This document shows, one piece after another, positions 36,736 to 46,500 of a stretch of 64,000 nt of DNA. The notes beneath the pieces are model-generated. The model did not search any database, was not told where the DNA came from, and saw only the letters and a list, made by a program, of their open reading frames with translations. Position 1 is the first letter of the stretch. Every line of letters starts with the position of its first letter. This DNA is from Rhodopseudomonas sp. BR0M22 (GTDB lineage Bacteria; Pseudomonadota; Alphaproteobacteria; Rhizobiales; Xanthobacteraceae). The DNA lies in contig NZ_QUMK01000007.1 in NCBI RefSeq assembly GCF_010907035.1, positions 36,621 through 100,620 of the forward strand, given 5' to 3'. Both the position numbers and the translations under genes were made by a program.

Positions 36736-37908
36736 TTAGAACCGTTCAAGCACTGTTTCACGATCCCTTCTAGCTATGTTGCCGGCGAGCTTTCTCCAAG
36801 CCTCCAGACAACAATCAATGTCGGATTCGCTACTCGACCAGCCAAGGCTGATCCTGATGGCCGATCTTGCAAGTTCCGGACCGAAGCCCATCGCTTCCAG
36901 CACATGCGACGGCTGCACCTTGCCGGACGAACAGGCCGACCCCGACGACACCGCGATTCCGGCGAGATCGAAGCCGATCACGGCGGTTTCGGCCCGCAAT
37001 CCAGGGACGGCGAACAGTGTGGTGTTCGGCAGCCGCGGCACGCCGGCCGACAGGATCACCCCGTCGTCCCCGGCGATATGTCGCAACCCCGCCTCGAGCC
37101 GTGTCCGCAATCCTTCGATCCGGGCCATGTCGTCCGCCATCGCCGGAATGGCGGCCGCCGCCGCGGCGCAGAAGCCGGCGATACCGATCAAGTTCTCGGT
37201 GCCGGCCCGCCGCCCCAGCTCCTGGCCGCCGCCGCGCAGCAGCGGCTCGGGCCCGACCAGCTTCGGGCTCAGGACCAGCGCGCCGACGCCCTTCGGGCCT
37301 CCGATCTTGTGTGCAGACAACGACACAAGATCGGCGCCGAGTTCCTTGATTCCGAACGGAATCTTGCCGAACGCCTGGATCGCATCGACGTGCAGCACGC
37401 CGCCCGCTTCATGCACGATCTCAGCGACTTCACGAATCGGCTGAAGCGCGCCGGTTTCATTGTTGGCGAGCATCACCGACACCAGCGCAGGCGATCCGCC
37501 GGCCAGCATGGAGCGGAGGTGATCGAGGTCGACCACAGCTTCCGCCGTGACCCGGATGGTGTCGATACGCCCTGCCGGGAACTGGCCGCCGCTCAGCACC
37601 GCGGCGTGCTCGATCGCCGAAATCAACAACCTTTCAACGGGTTCCGAGCCGATCCGGAGTCCCGGCGTCAGCGCCAGCGCATCGGACTCGGTGCCCCCTG
37701 ACGTGAAGACGATATCGCGCGGCGCGGCCCCGACGGCCTCGGCGAGCTGGGCCCTGGCATGTTCGAGCAGTCCGCGCGCGGCACGGCCTTCGGCGTGGAT
37801 CGAGGACGGATTGCCGACCAGATCGAGCGCCGACGTCATCGCCGCCTTCGCCTCCGGCCGCAGCGGCGTGGTCGCATTCCAGTCCAGGTACACTCGATTG
37901 GGCGTCAC
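36736..37908 (-). CDS. IscS/NifS-like cysteine desulfurase heading the SUF operon
   Basis: The 390-residue type I-like desulfurase has the PLP lysine Lys201 in SLSAHKIGGPKG and the active-site loop Cys326 in SSGSACSSGK. It is distinct from SufS further down the same operon, so this organism appears to carry two desulfurases in one transcription unit. It begins MTPNRVYLDWNATTPLRPEA. No iscR-type regulator lies directly upstream in the window; the next gene upstream is divergent. Confidence 0.92.
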   Translation of the reverse strand: MTPNRVYLDWNATTPLRPEAKAAMTSALDLVGNPSSIHAEGRAARGLLEHARAQLAEAVGAAPRDIVFTSGGTESDALALTPGLRIGSEPVERLLISAIEHAAVLSGGQFPAGRIDTIRVTAEAVVDLDHLRSMLAGGSPALVSVMLANNETGALQPIREVAEIVHEAGGVLHVDAIQAFGKIPFGIKELGADLVSLSAHKIGGPKGVGALVLSPKLVGPEPLLRGGGQELGRRAGTENLIGIAGFCAAAAAAIPAMADDMARIEGLRTRLEAGLRHIAGDDGVILSAGVPRLPNTTLFAVPGLRAETAVIGFDLAGIAVSSGSACSSGKVQPSHVLEAMGFGPELARSAIRISLGWSSSESDIDCCLEAWRKLAGNIARRDRETVLERF

Positions 37909-37960
37909 CGCGCGTCGTTCCTCTCAATTATCGTCCGATCGCCGGTCATCGGCTCACCCT

Positions 37961-37983
37961 GTTCAATATGCTTGCATTTGGAC
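37961..37983. promoter_or_regulatory. Imperfect palindrome upstream of the SUF operon
   Basis: The arms GTTCAATATGC (37961-37971) and GCATTTGGAC (37974-37983; reverse complement GTCCAAATGC) face each other across TT, within the 220-base divergent gap and 53 bases before the first SUF start. An iron- or cluster-responsive repressor site is plausible at this position. The sequence does not match the IscR, Irr or RirA consensus closely enough for me to name the regulator. Confidence 0.4.
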
Positions 37984-38128
37984 CTGCGCTCCATGCTAGA
38001 ACGCAGCTCCCCGTTTCCTCCGGCCGCCTGCCCGATCCGCTTCGCGGCAGCCGGCGGCCGTTGCTGGCAGGACCCGCCCGCGCACGGCGCGGCAGGCCCA
38101 TTCCCATCATGTCGCGCAAGGATCGCTG

Positions 38129-38776
38129 ATGCCCGAAGTTATTTTCACCGGTCCGGCGGGCCGTCTCGAAGGCCGCTACCACCCCGCCAAGCAGAAGAAC
38201 GCGCCGATCGCGATGGTGCTGCACCCGCATCCGCAGTTCCGCGGCAACATGAATCACCCGATCGTCTATCAGGTGTATTACGCCTTCGTCGCCCGCGGAT
38301 TCTCGGTGCTGCGGTTCAATTTCCGCGGCGTCGGCCGCAGCCAGGGTTCGTTCGACCACGGCACCGGCGAGCTGGCCGATGCTGCCTCGGCGCTCGACTG
38401 GGCCCAGACCATCAATCCCGAAGCCCGCGCCTGCTGGGTCGCGGGATTCTCGTTCGGCGCCTGGATCGGCATGCAGCTTCTGATGCGCCGTCCCGAGGTC
38501 GAAGGCTTCATCTCGATCGCGCCGGAACCGAACCGCTACGACTTCTCGTTCCTGGCGCCCTGCCCGTCGTCCGGCCTGATCGTCCATGGCGAGAAGGACA
38601 TCGTGGCGCCGGCCAAGGACGTCAACACCCTGGTCGAGAAGCTCAAGACCCAGAAGGGCATCGTGATCGACCAGCAGACCATCCCCGGCGCCAACCACTT
38701 CTTCGAAGACCGGATGGAGCCGCTGATGGAGACGATCACGTCCTATCTGGACATGCGGCTCGCCAACGTCCGCTGA
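38129..38776 (+). CDS. Alpha/beta hydrolase
   Basis: The 215-residue single-domain alpha/beta hydrolase starts MPEVIFTGPAGRLEGRY. It has the oxyanion region LHPHPQFRGNMNHP, a nucleophile elbow written GFSFGAW (Ser inside G-x-S-x-G), an Asp in HGEKDIV and a late His in GANHFF. It resembles small serine esterases often called dienelactone-hydrolase-like or YP-type; its substrate is unknown. It is transcribed divergently from the SUF operon. Confidence 0.88.
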   Translation: MPEVIFTGPAGRLEGRYHPAKQKNAPIAMVLHPHPQFRGNMNHPIVYQVYYAFVARGFSVLRFNFRGVGRSQGSFDHGTGELADAASALDWAQTINPEARACWVAGFSFGAWIGMQLLMRRPEVEGFISIAPEPNRYDFSFLAPCPSSGLIVHGEKDIVAPAKDVNTLVEKLKTQKGIVIDQQTIPGANHFFEDRMEPLMETITSYLDMRLANVR

Positions 38777-38785
38777 CGCGGGCGG

Positions 38786-39889
38786 CTACGGCCGCGCCAG
38801 CAGCCCGCCGGTCATCGGGAACGCGACACCGGTGGTCGCCGGATAGCTGAGCGGCAGGCCCTTCAGACCGCGCGCGGCGAGGAAGCCGAACGCCTGCGCC
38901 TCCATCGCGTCGGCCGACCACCCCAGTGCGTCGGCGCTTTCGACGCTGGCCGGCGCGAGCACCTCGCGGAGCAACCGCATCATCGTCAGGTTGCGCGCGC
39001 CGCCGCCGGTGACGACCCAGCTCGCGGGCGGCTTTGGCAGCAGCGGGACAACAGCCGCGATCGCGCGGGCGGTGAACGCCGTCAGCGTCGCCGCACCGTC
39101 TTCAGCCGACCAGTCGCGCAGCGCAAGCCCGGCGAAATCGTTGCGGTCGAGCGACTTCGGCGGCGGCTTGACGAAGAATGGGTGCTGCAGCGCATCTCCC
39201 ACCCACGCCTGATCGACCGTTCCTTGCGCCGACAGCCGCCCCTCGCAGTCGAACGGCTTGCCCTGGGTGCGGAACACGAAATCATCGAGCAGCGCGTTGC
39301 CGGGCCCGGTGTCGCAGGCGATCAGAGTGTCGCTGCCGTCGATATAGGTGATGTTGGAGACGCCGCCGATATTCACCACGGCGACCGCACCGTCGCGGCT
39401 GAGCGACTGCGCCAGAGCACGGTGATACACGGGCACGAACGGCGCCCCCTGGCCGCCCGACGCAACGTCGGCAGCACGGAAATCGTACACAACCGGAATC
39501 CGAATGGCCCTGGCGAGCGCCGCGGCATCGCCGATTTGGACCGTCAGCTTCGCCTCCGGCCGGTGCAGCACGGTCTGGCCGTGAAAGCCGGCGACATCGA
39601 TGGCTTCGGCAGACAGACGGTGCTGAGCGATGAAGGCGGCGACCGCTTCAGCATGCGCGATCGTCACAGCCCGCTCCGCTTCGGCGAGCACGCCGGGACG
39701 AGCATCACGCCGGTCCAGCTCCACCGCTTCCGCAAGCGCGTGGCGCAGCAGGCCGCGTTCGGTCTCGGTGTAAGGCCGGTAGCCCGACGGCCCCAGCGCG
39801 GCGACGCGCCGTCCATCGGTCTTGATCAGCGCGACATCGACGCCATCGAGCGAGGTGCCGCTCATCAGTCCGATCGCCGTCATCATCAT
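38786..39889 (-). CDS. anmK: Anhydro-N-acetylmuramic acid kinase
   Basis: The protein begins with the ATP-binding motif GLMSGTSLDGVD (residues 7-18) and contains VAVVNIGGVSNITY and CDTGPGNALLDDF, diagnostic of AnmK. This enzyme phosphorylates and opens 1,6-anhydro-MurNAc during peptidoglycan recycling. Three consecutive ATG codons (39889, 39886, 39883) are possible starts; the first gives 367 residues and lies 11 bases after GGAAAGG. It is divergent from tyrS and convergent with the alpha/beta hydrolase. Confidence 0.93.
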   Translation of the reverse strand: MMMTAIGLMSGTSLDGVDVALIKTDGRRVAALGPSGYRPYTETERGLLRHALAEAVELDRRDARPGVLAEAERAVTIAHAEAVAAFIAQHRLSAEAIDVAGFHGQTVLHRPEAKLTVQIGDAAALARAIRIPVVYDFRAADVASGGQGAPFVPVYHRALAQSLSRDGAVAVVNIGGVSNITYIDGSDTLIACDTGPGNALLDDFVFRTQGKPFDCEGRLSAQGTVDQAWVGDALQHPFFVKPPPKSLDRNDFAGLALRDWSAEDGAATLTAFTARAIAAVVPLLPKPPASWVVTGGGARNLTMMRLLREVLAPASVESADALGWSADAMEAQAFGFLAARGLKGLPLSYPATTGVAFPMTGGLLARP

Positions 39890-40046
39890 GGCAACGCGCC
39901 TTTCCGCCCGCTGCAGAAGGTCCAACTTGTGTCAAACACCTAGTTCTTATAATGCCACAGGGTAACGCGCCCGAAAGACTTTCCTGGGCGTCGTCGCGCG
40001 CGATCTGCGCGATACGTGAAATAACCGTGATCAGAGACCGATACAG

Positions 40047-41303
40047 ATGACCGCTTTTAAGTCTGATTTTATGAATGTTCTCCAAAGCCGGGGATTCATT
40101 CATCAGATTTCCGACCCCGACTCGCTCGATGCGCTCGCGGCGAAGGGCGAAGTGGTCGCGTATGTCGGTTACGATTGCACCGCGGCGTCGCTGCACGTCG
40201 GCCATCTGCTGTCGATCATGATGCTGCATTGGCTGCAGGCGACCGGCAACAAGCCGATTGCGCTGATGGGCGGCGGCACCACGCGCGTCGGCGATCCGTC
40301 GGGCCGCGACGAGACCCGCAAGATCCTCACCTACGAGCAGATCGACGCCAACAAGGAGTCGATCAAGGGCACGTTCTCGAAGTTCATCACCTTCGGCGAC
40401 GGGCACAGCGACGCGGTGATGGCCGACAACGCCGAGTGGCTGACCAAGCTGAACTACATCGAGATGCTGCGCGACGTCGGCCGCCACTTCTCGATCAACC
40501 GCATGCTGACGATGGACTCGGTGAAGCTGCGGCTCGACCGCGAGCAGGAACTGTCGTTCATCGAATTCAACTACATGATCCTGCAGTCCTACGACTTCGT
40601 CGAGCTGGCGCGCCGCTACAAGTGCAATCTGCAGATGGGCGGCTCGGATCAGTGGGGCAACATCGTCAACGGTGTCGACCTCGGCCGCCGCATGGGCACG
40701 CATCAGCTTCACGCGCTGACCTGCCCGCTGCTCACCACCGCGTCGGGCGCCAAGATGGGCAAGACCGCCGCCGGTGCCGTCTGGCTCAACGGCGACATGC
40801 TGGCGCCGTATGATTACTGGCAGTACTGGCGCAACACCGAGGACGCCGACGTCGGCCGCTTCCTGAAGCTGTTCACGCTGCTGCCGATGGACGAGATCGA
40901 GCGGCTGTCGAAGCTGCAGGGCGCCGAAATCAACGACGCCAAGAAGATCCTGGCCACCGAGGCGACCGCGCTGATGCACGGTCGCGACGCGGCCGACAAG
41001 GCGGAAGCCACCGCGCGCACCACCTTCGAACAGGGCGGCACCGCGCAGGACCTGCCGAGCGTCGAGATCAGCCGCGGCGAGCTCGATGCGGGGATCGGCG
41101 TGCTGGTGGCGTTTGCCGAGAAGACCGGCTTGGTTGCCTCCAACGGGGAAGCCCGCCGCCAGATCAAGGCCGGCGGCCTCAAGGTCAACGACGCGCCGGT
41201 GACCGACGAGAAGATGACCCTGACAGCCAACGACCTGTCGTCGGACGGCGTGATCAAGCTGTCGATGGGCAAGAAGAAGCATGTGCTTCTGCGGCTTGCA
41301 TAG
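40047..41303 (+). CDS. tyrS: Tyrosyl-tRNA synthetase
   Basis: The 418-residue class I synthetase has the HIGH-type motif LHVGH (49-53), the tyrosine/tRNA site text [12 protein letters not shown], and the KMSKS-type loop KMGKT (236-240). A C-terminal S4-like RNA-binding domain (about 350-410; [14 protein letters not shown]) follows. The reduced KMGKT form is seen in one bacterial TyrRS group. Confidence 0.96.
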   Translation: MTAFKSDFMNVLQSRGFIHQISDPDSLDALAAKGEVVAYVGYDCTAASLHVGHLLSIMMLHWLQATGNKPIALMGGGTTRVGDPSGRDETRKILTYEQIDANKESIKGTFSKFITFGDGHSDAVMADNAEWLTKLNYIEMLRDVGRHFSINRMLTMDSVKLRLDREQELSFIEFNYMILQSYDFVELARRYKCNLQMGGSDQWGNIVNGVDLGRRMGTHQLHALTCPLLTTASGAKMGKTAAGAVWLNGDMLAPYDYWQYWRNTEDADVGRFLKLFTLLPMDEIERLSKLQGAEINDAKKILATEATALMHGRDAADKAEATARTTFEQGGTAQDLPSVEISRGELDAGIGVLVAFAEKTGLVASNGEARRQIKAGGLKVNDAPVTDEKMTLTANDLSSDGVIKLSMGKKKHVLLRLA

Positions 41304-41388
41304 CCCCATTCGCTAGCTGGCTCTGCTCCTTTCCGGCAAAACCGCGTTCGATACCAAAAAACGTGGTTTCGTTCGGGAAGGATCGTCC

Positions 41389-42606
41389 TTGGATCACCGT
41401 GCCTCGCGCACCGGCCTGTTCATTCTCGGCCTGTGCTTCGTGCTGTCGCTGCTCGGCCGCGGACTCGGTGAGAGCTTCACCGTGTTCCTGCTGCCGATCT
41501 CGGCCTCGTTCGGCTGGGACCGTGCCGAGGTGGTGTCGATCTATTCACTGACAGCGCTGTGCACCGGCCTCGCCTCACCGCTGGTGGGCCGGCTGTTCGA
41601 CCGCTCCGGTCCGCGCGTGGTCTATACCCTCGGCATGACGCTGCTCGGCGGCGCGCTGCTGATCGCCGCCTATGCCGAGCGGCTATGGCAGTTGCAGCTC
41701 ACGGTCGGGCTGTGCGTTGGTCTCGGCATCGCCTTCACCGGCAACGTGCCGAACTCGATCCTGCTCGGCCGCTGGTTCGGCGCCAAGCTGCCGAGCGCAA
41801 TGGCGGTGGTGTATTCGGCGATCGGGGCCGGCGTGCTGGTGATGCTGCCGATCGCGCAGGTGCTGATCGAGCGGGTCGGCTGGCGCGAGGCGTATCTGGT
41901 CCTCGGCGGCGCGATGCTGATCCTGCTGATTCCGCTGTCGCTGCTGCCGTGGCGGCGGTTTGCCGCCGGCGCCGACGCGCATGCGCAGCGGCCGTCCAAT
42001 GATGCGGTGGACGACTATTGGACGCTCGCCAGCGCGATGCGCCACCACGCGTTCTGGGCCCTGTTCGCGACCTTCTTCTTCACCGCGATCGGGATGTATT
42101 CGATTTCGGCGCAGGTGGTCGCCTATCTGGTCGATGCCGGGTTCTCCCCGCTGCAGGCCGCGACTGCCTGGGGCTTCTCCGGCGTCGTCCTGGTGGTCGG
42201 CATGCTCGGCGTCAGCTGGCTCGACGGCGTGATCGGACGGCGCCCGTCGATCCTGTTCTCCTACGCGGTTTCGATCACCGGCCTCGTGCTGCTGTGGCTG
42301 CTGCAATGGTATCCGAACCCGCTGCTGCTCGGCGGATTCGTGATCTGCTTCGGCTCGATGATCGGCTCGCGCGGCCCGCTGATTACCGCTACCGCGATGA
42401 GCATCTTCCGCGGCAAGCGCGTCGGCACGATCTACGGCACGATCTCGATCGGCAGCGGCCTCGGCTCGGCATTCGGCTCATGGTTTGGCGGTCTGCTGCA
42501 CGACCTGACCCAGAGCTACAATCCGGTACTGGGCTTCGCGCTGGTGAGCGTCGTGCTCGGCATGATCCCGTTCCTGGTCGTCCCGGCGCTGCGGGAGCAA
42601 CAATAA
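41389..42606 (+). CDS. Major facilitator superfamily transporter
   Basis: A TTG start with GGAAGGA upstream gives 405 residues and about 12 hydrophobic helices. The inter-helix motif GRLFDRSGPRVV (MFS motif A-like) follows helix 2, and the second half repeats a similar pattern (LDGVIGRRPSIL). The text resembles oxalate/formate antiporter-type and monocarboxylate-type MFS proteins; the substrate is unassigned. It lies 85 bases downstream of tyrS on the same strand. Confidence 0.87.
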   Translation: MDHRASRTGLFILGLCFVLSLLGRGLGESFTVFLLPISASFGWDRAEVVSIYSLTALCTGLASPLVGRLFDRSGPRVVYTLGMTLLGGALLIAAYAERLWQLQLTVGLCVGLGIAFTGNVPNSILLGRWFGAKLPSAMAVVYSAIGAGVLVMLPIAQVLIERVGWREAYLVLGGAMLILLIPLSLLPWRRFAAGADAHAQRPSNDAVDDYWTLASAMRHHAFWALFATFFFTAIGMYSISAQVVAYLVDAGFSPLQAATAWGFSGVVLVVGMLGVSWLDGVIGRRPSILFSYAVSITGLVLLWLLQWYPNPLLLGGFVICFGSMIGSRGPLITATAMSIFRGKRVGTIYGTISIGSGLGSAFGSWFGGLLHDLTQSYNPVLGFALVSVVLGMIPFLVVPALREQQ

Positions 42607-42827
42607 GCCCGCGCGGCTGCGTTGCAATCGCAGCTATCGGTCATGACTTCGCAATCCCTGCGTGGCATAGACCGGGCCATTAGCGGCCCCCGCCCCCTCG
42701 CGATCAGCAAAATGTGTACGAGCAATTGCGCTCGATCATCGCTGCCGCCGCCCTGCCGGGCATCATCATCCGGTGGGTTGCTCGCGCCGCGGGCCTCGAC
42801 GTGCCGTGATCTTGCTTCGGAGACATC

Positions 42828-43388
42828 ATGACGACCACCACCCTCGATTCCGCAGACAAACGGCCCGCCCAATACGGCGCGCTCGCTGTCCTCATTCACT
42901 GGCTGATTTTCTTCGCCGTGATCGGCCTGTTCGCCTCGATGCAATACGCACACGAGCTGGAGAAGACCGATCCGCTGCGTGGCACGCTGTACAACTGGCA
43001 CAAGGCGATCGGCACCCTCGTGCTGGGCCTCTCGGTTGTTCGCATCCTGTGGATAAAGATCCACGGCGCGCCCGACCTCGTGCCCTCGCCGCGCGCTACC
43101 GAGGTACTCGCCCGGATCAGCCACGGCCTCTTGTACCTGCTGCTGCTCGCGGTCCCGATCACCGGCCTCGGCATGACGCTGTTCTCGGGTCGCGGCGTCG
43201 ACCTGCTCGGCATTCCGCCGCTCGCCAAGAACGACGCGATCGCCGGCGCCTTGCATGCGGCGCACGAACCGCTGTTCCTTTTGACCGCGATCGTTGTGCT
43301 GATCCACGTCATCGGCGCGCTGTGGCACCAGTACCTCCGCCACGACGCAACACTCGGCCGCATGGTGCCGTGGCTGCGCGGCAAGTAA
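42828..43388 (+). CDS. Cytochrome b561
   Basis: The 186-residue four-helix membrane protein has candidate haem-ligating histidines in each helix: VLIHWLIFF (helix 1), LYNWHKAIG, SHGLLYLL, and HEPLF/IHVIGALWHQ near the end. It matches the bacterial cytochrome b561 (YceJ-like) family, membrane haem proteins that shuttle electrons between quinone and periplasmic partners. No partner gene such as a YceI protein is adjacent. Confidence 0.9.
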   Translation: MTTTTLDSADKRPAQYGALAVLIHWLIFFAVIGLFASMQYAHELEKTDPLRGTLYNWHKAIGTLVLGLSVVRILWIKIHGAPDLVPSPRATEVLARISHGLLYLLLLAVPITGLGMTLFSGRGVDLLGIPPLAKNDAIAGALHAAHEPLFLLTAIVVLIHVIGALWHQYLRHDATLGRMVPWLRGK

Positions 43389-43398
43389 CGCCACACCT

Positions 43399-43520
43399 CG
43401 TCATTGCGAAAAGGCGAAGCCGACGAAGCAATCCAGCTCGGCACACGGAGCTGGATTTCTTCGCTCGCGGAGCCTGTTATCGGGTCGGCCGGAGGCCGAA
43501 CCTGTTGGCTGACAATGACG
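43399..43520. repeat. Rhizobial-type intergenic palindromic repeat, full-length copy
   Basis: The outer ends CGTCATTG (43399-43406) and CAATGACG (43513-43520) are inverted repeats. Within lies a strong hairpin with arms CGAAGCAATCCAGCTC (43424-43439) and GAGCTGGATTTCTTCG (43448-43463, one mismatch), then a second small GC-rich palindrome around CGGCCGGAGGCCG. The core is shared with 9502-9557. It occupies the gap between convergent genes. Confidence 0.7.
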
Positions 43521-43539
43521 GGGATAGGTGGTTATCTGA

Positions 43540-46500
43540 TTAGTTGGGCGGCGCCGGGAAATCGGCGCCGTTATTTTGCCGGCCGGTGTTGAATTCGAAG
43601 ATCTTGCGCAGCACGCCCGGTGCCATCGCCGAGATCGGGTTGACCCGCAGCACTGGCTTGCCCGGCGTGCCCACCACCTCATAGGTAACGCCGATCAGGC
43701 CCTCGTTGCTGCCGCCGCCGAGGAACAGGCCGACGATCGGGATCTGCCCAAACATGTTGTTGAGCCCGTACATCGGCACGAAGGTGCCGCTCATCCGCAC
43801 CTGATTGGCGCCGTAGTCGATCGAGCCCTCGATCGTGGCGCCGATGGTCGGCCCCTTCACGACGCCGTCTCGGATGGTGAGCGTGCCGTTCTGGCGGCTG
43901 AATTCGGCGCGCAGACGCGAGAACCCCAGCCCTTGCGGCGGCCCCCCCGGCGCGCCGGCGGCGACCCGATCGAGCGCCGCTTCACCCTTGACGGTGAAGT
44001 CGCGCACGTTGATCAGGCCTTCCTTCTCGCGCGGCTCGCCGCCCGGCGGCTCGACCGCGAGCGAGAGCTGGCCGCCATACATCTTGGCGTAGCTGTCGGT
44101 GAAGCGGAAGAACGCGCCGGCGTCGTTGGTTTCCAGATAGATCACCTCGCGCCCCTGATTGCGGCCACGCAGATCGGCGGTGATCGGGGTGTCACGGCCG
44201 AGCTTGCCGCTCATCGAGAAGCTGCGGAACACACCATTGCGACGCGTCGCCTTCACGTCGACGCTGCGCAGCGCCTCGCCGTAGAAGCCGGCGACCGCGC
44301 CGAGCTTCAGGTCGAGATCGAAATCGATGCTCTTGCCCTTGGTATCGCTCGAGCTGCCGGAGAGCGCCGATTTGATGAAGCCGCGGCCGTCGAACACGTC
44401 GCCGCGCATCACCGCTTTCAGCACGCCGTCGTTGCCACGGTCCGCCTTGAGCATGGCCTTGTCGCCTTCGGAAGGCGAGTAGACCGGGAAGTTGGCATTG
44501 ATCAGGTCGCCGTCGCCGTCGACCTCGAGGGCGCCCTTGATGAGCGTGCCGCCCCCCTCGATGGTGAGGTCTTCGAGCCGGGTCGATTGCGGCTTGCGTA
44601 CCACGTTGAAAGCGGCGCGGCCGGGTTTGCCGGCCGATTTGGTCCAGCCCGGCAACAGATTGTCGAGCTTGACCGCAGTGAGATCGGCATCGATGGCGAA
44701 TTTCGCGTCCTGCTCGTTGTCGCCGATCTTCCCGGTCAGTTTCACCCCGAGCGGACCGCTGACGCCGCTGCCGAGATCGAACCCGAGCCGGGCGCGGCTG
44801 GCGTCGTCGAGCGTCGCCTGCAGCTTGAGGTCGGCGTCGCCGTCGACCGGCTTGCGATAGTCCAGCGACGCCGGCTGTCCGTTGATCTTGACGTCGCCTT
44901 TGACCTGATAGCCCTGATTGTTGGCGGTGACCTTCAACGTGGTGGATTCGAGCTTCTGCCCCATCGCCAGCTTGTCGCCGGCAAAGCCGTTGAGATCGGC
45001 CGTGATCGAATAGTTGGTGTCCTGCTTGGTCAGCACGCGCTGGATCGGCATGCCGAGCATCACCTGCGCCGACACCGTACCTTTGCTGCCGTTGGGATCG
45101 ATCGGCAGAGCCGCCGCATCGCTGAGCCGGCCCGAGGCCAGCACCTCGGCGACCGCCGGGACCGGGCCATCGAGCTTGAACTTGATCCTCGCCGGCGCCG
45201 GCTTCGGCGCCAGATCCGGCACCTCGAACAGAATGTCCGACAATGCGATCTTTCGGCCGCTATCGGTATCGGCATTGGCCTGATTGATCGTCACCGTCGC
45301 GGTGCGGCCGGTCACTCGAACACGCATGTCCGCGTCCTTCACGACAGGCATGCCGTCCACCGGATGGATCGCCGCGCCGCTGCCGAGAATATTGACCAAG
45401 AGCCCTTCGTCCGGAATCGGCGGGCCGCTTCGCGACAGGTTCTTCAATGGCGAGTTGACGGCGATGTCGATGGTCTGGATCGAGCCGGCGAGGATGCGAT
45501 CGTTCACCCACTCGCGCAGCTCGGGCACGATCAGCACCGGCCACATCCGCTTCAGCGCCGAAACCGACATCGGCGTGCCGGCCAGCCCGAGCGTCAGCCG
45601 CGGCTCGCCGGAGTAATCGATGCTGCCGGAACCGGCGACGCCGATCTCGCCGTTGCTGACGTCGGCTTGTGTCAGCAGCACCCGGCGATTGGCGCTGTCG
45701 AAGCGCACTCGGACAGCGATCCGGTTGAAGATCAGCGGCGCCTCGTTCTGCGCACCCGGCAGTACGATCGTCCCACCTGACAGACCGAGCCGCCAATCGT
45801 TGACGCTGCCGTTTGGTGGCTCCAGCGTCGTCAGCAGCGTGACACGGTTAGCGCCGGCGAGCACCTTGAACGGCGCAACCAGCACGCGGCGGTTGGCGTC
45901 CCATTCGAAAGTCGTTTCGATCTGGTCGATCGCCATCGGGTAGTCCGGCGTTTCCAGATCGACCAAGGTGCCGGCACCGGCTGTCAGCTTGCCGCGGAAA
46001 TAGGTCGGCACGCCGTCGCGGCCGATTTCGCCTTTCAGATCGCCGGTCAGGGGAAAGTCGGCACTGTAGGTCAAATTCTTGAGCCGCAGCGCGAGCAGCA
46101 CCGTCCGGGTCGGCACCTGATTGGCATGCAGCTCGACCGAGCGCACGCCGTCACGGGCGGGACCGACCTGGACCCGGAGCGACCAAGGCTTGGCGCCCTC
46201 CTCGCCGACGCTGAGCGCGACACCGCCGCCGCTCGGCCGCCGCAGACTGAGGGAGATATTCTCGAACGACCAGCGATTGCCGCGCTGCTGGTCGTCCACA
46301 ACCAGGTTGCCGTTCTTCAGACCGATCTCGTTGAGGTTCTGGCCGTCGAGCCCGGTCATGCTGAGGCTGTCGAGCCAGGACAGTCCGGCCAGCACACCTT
46401 TCATCGCGTCGGAGTTGTCTCCTGCCGGCGCGGTCGGCGCCGGCGTCGCGGCATCCGGCGCAGCGGCGGGCGCGTCCGGCGGCGCCGTCTGGCTCGGCAG

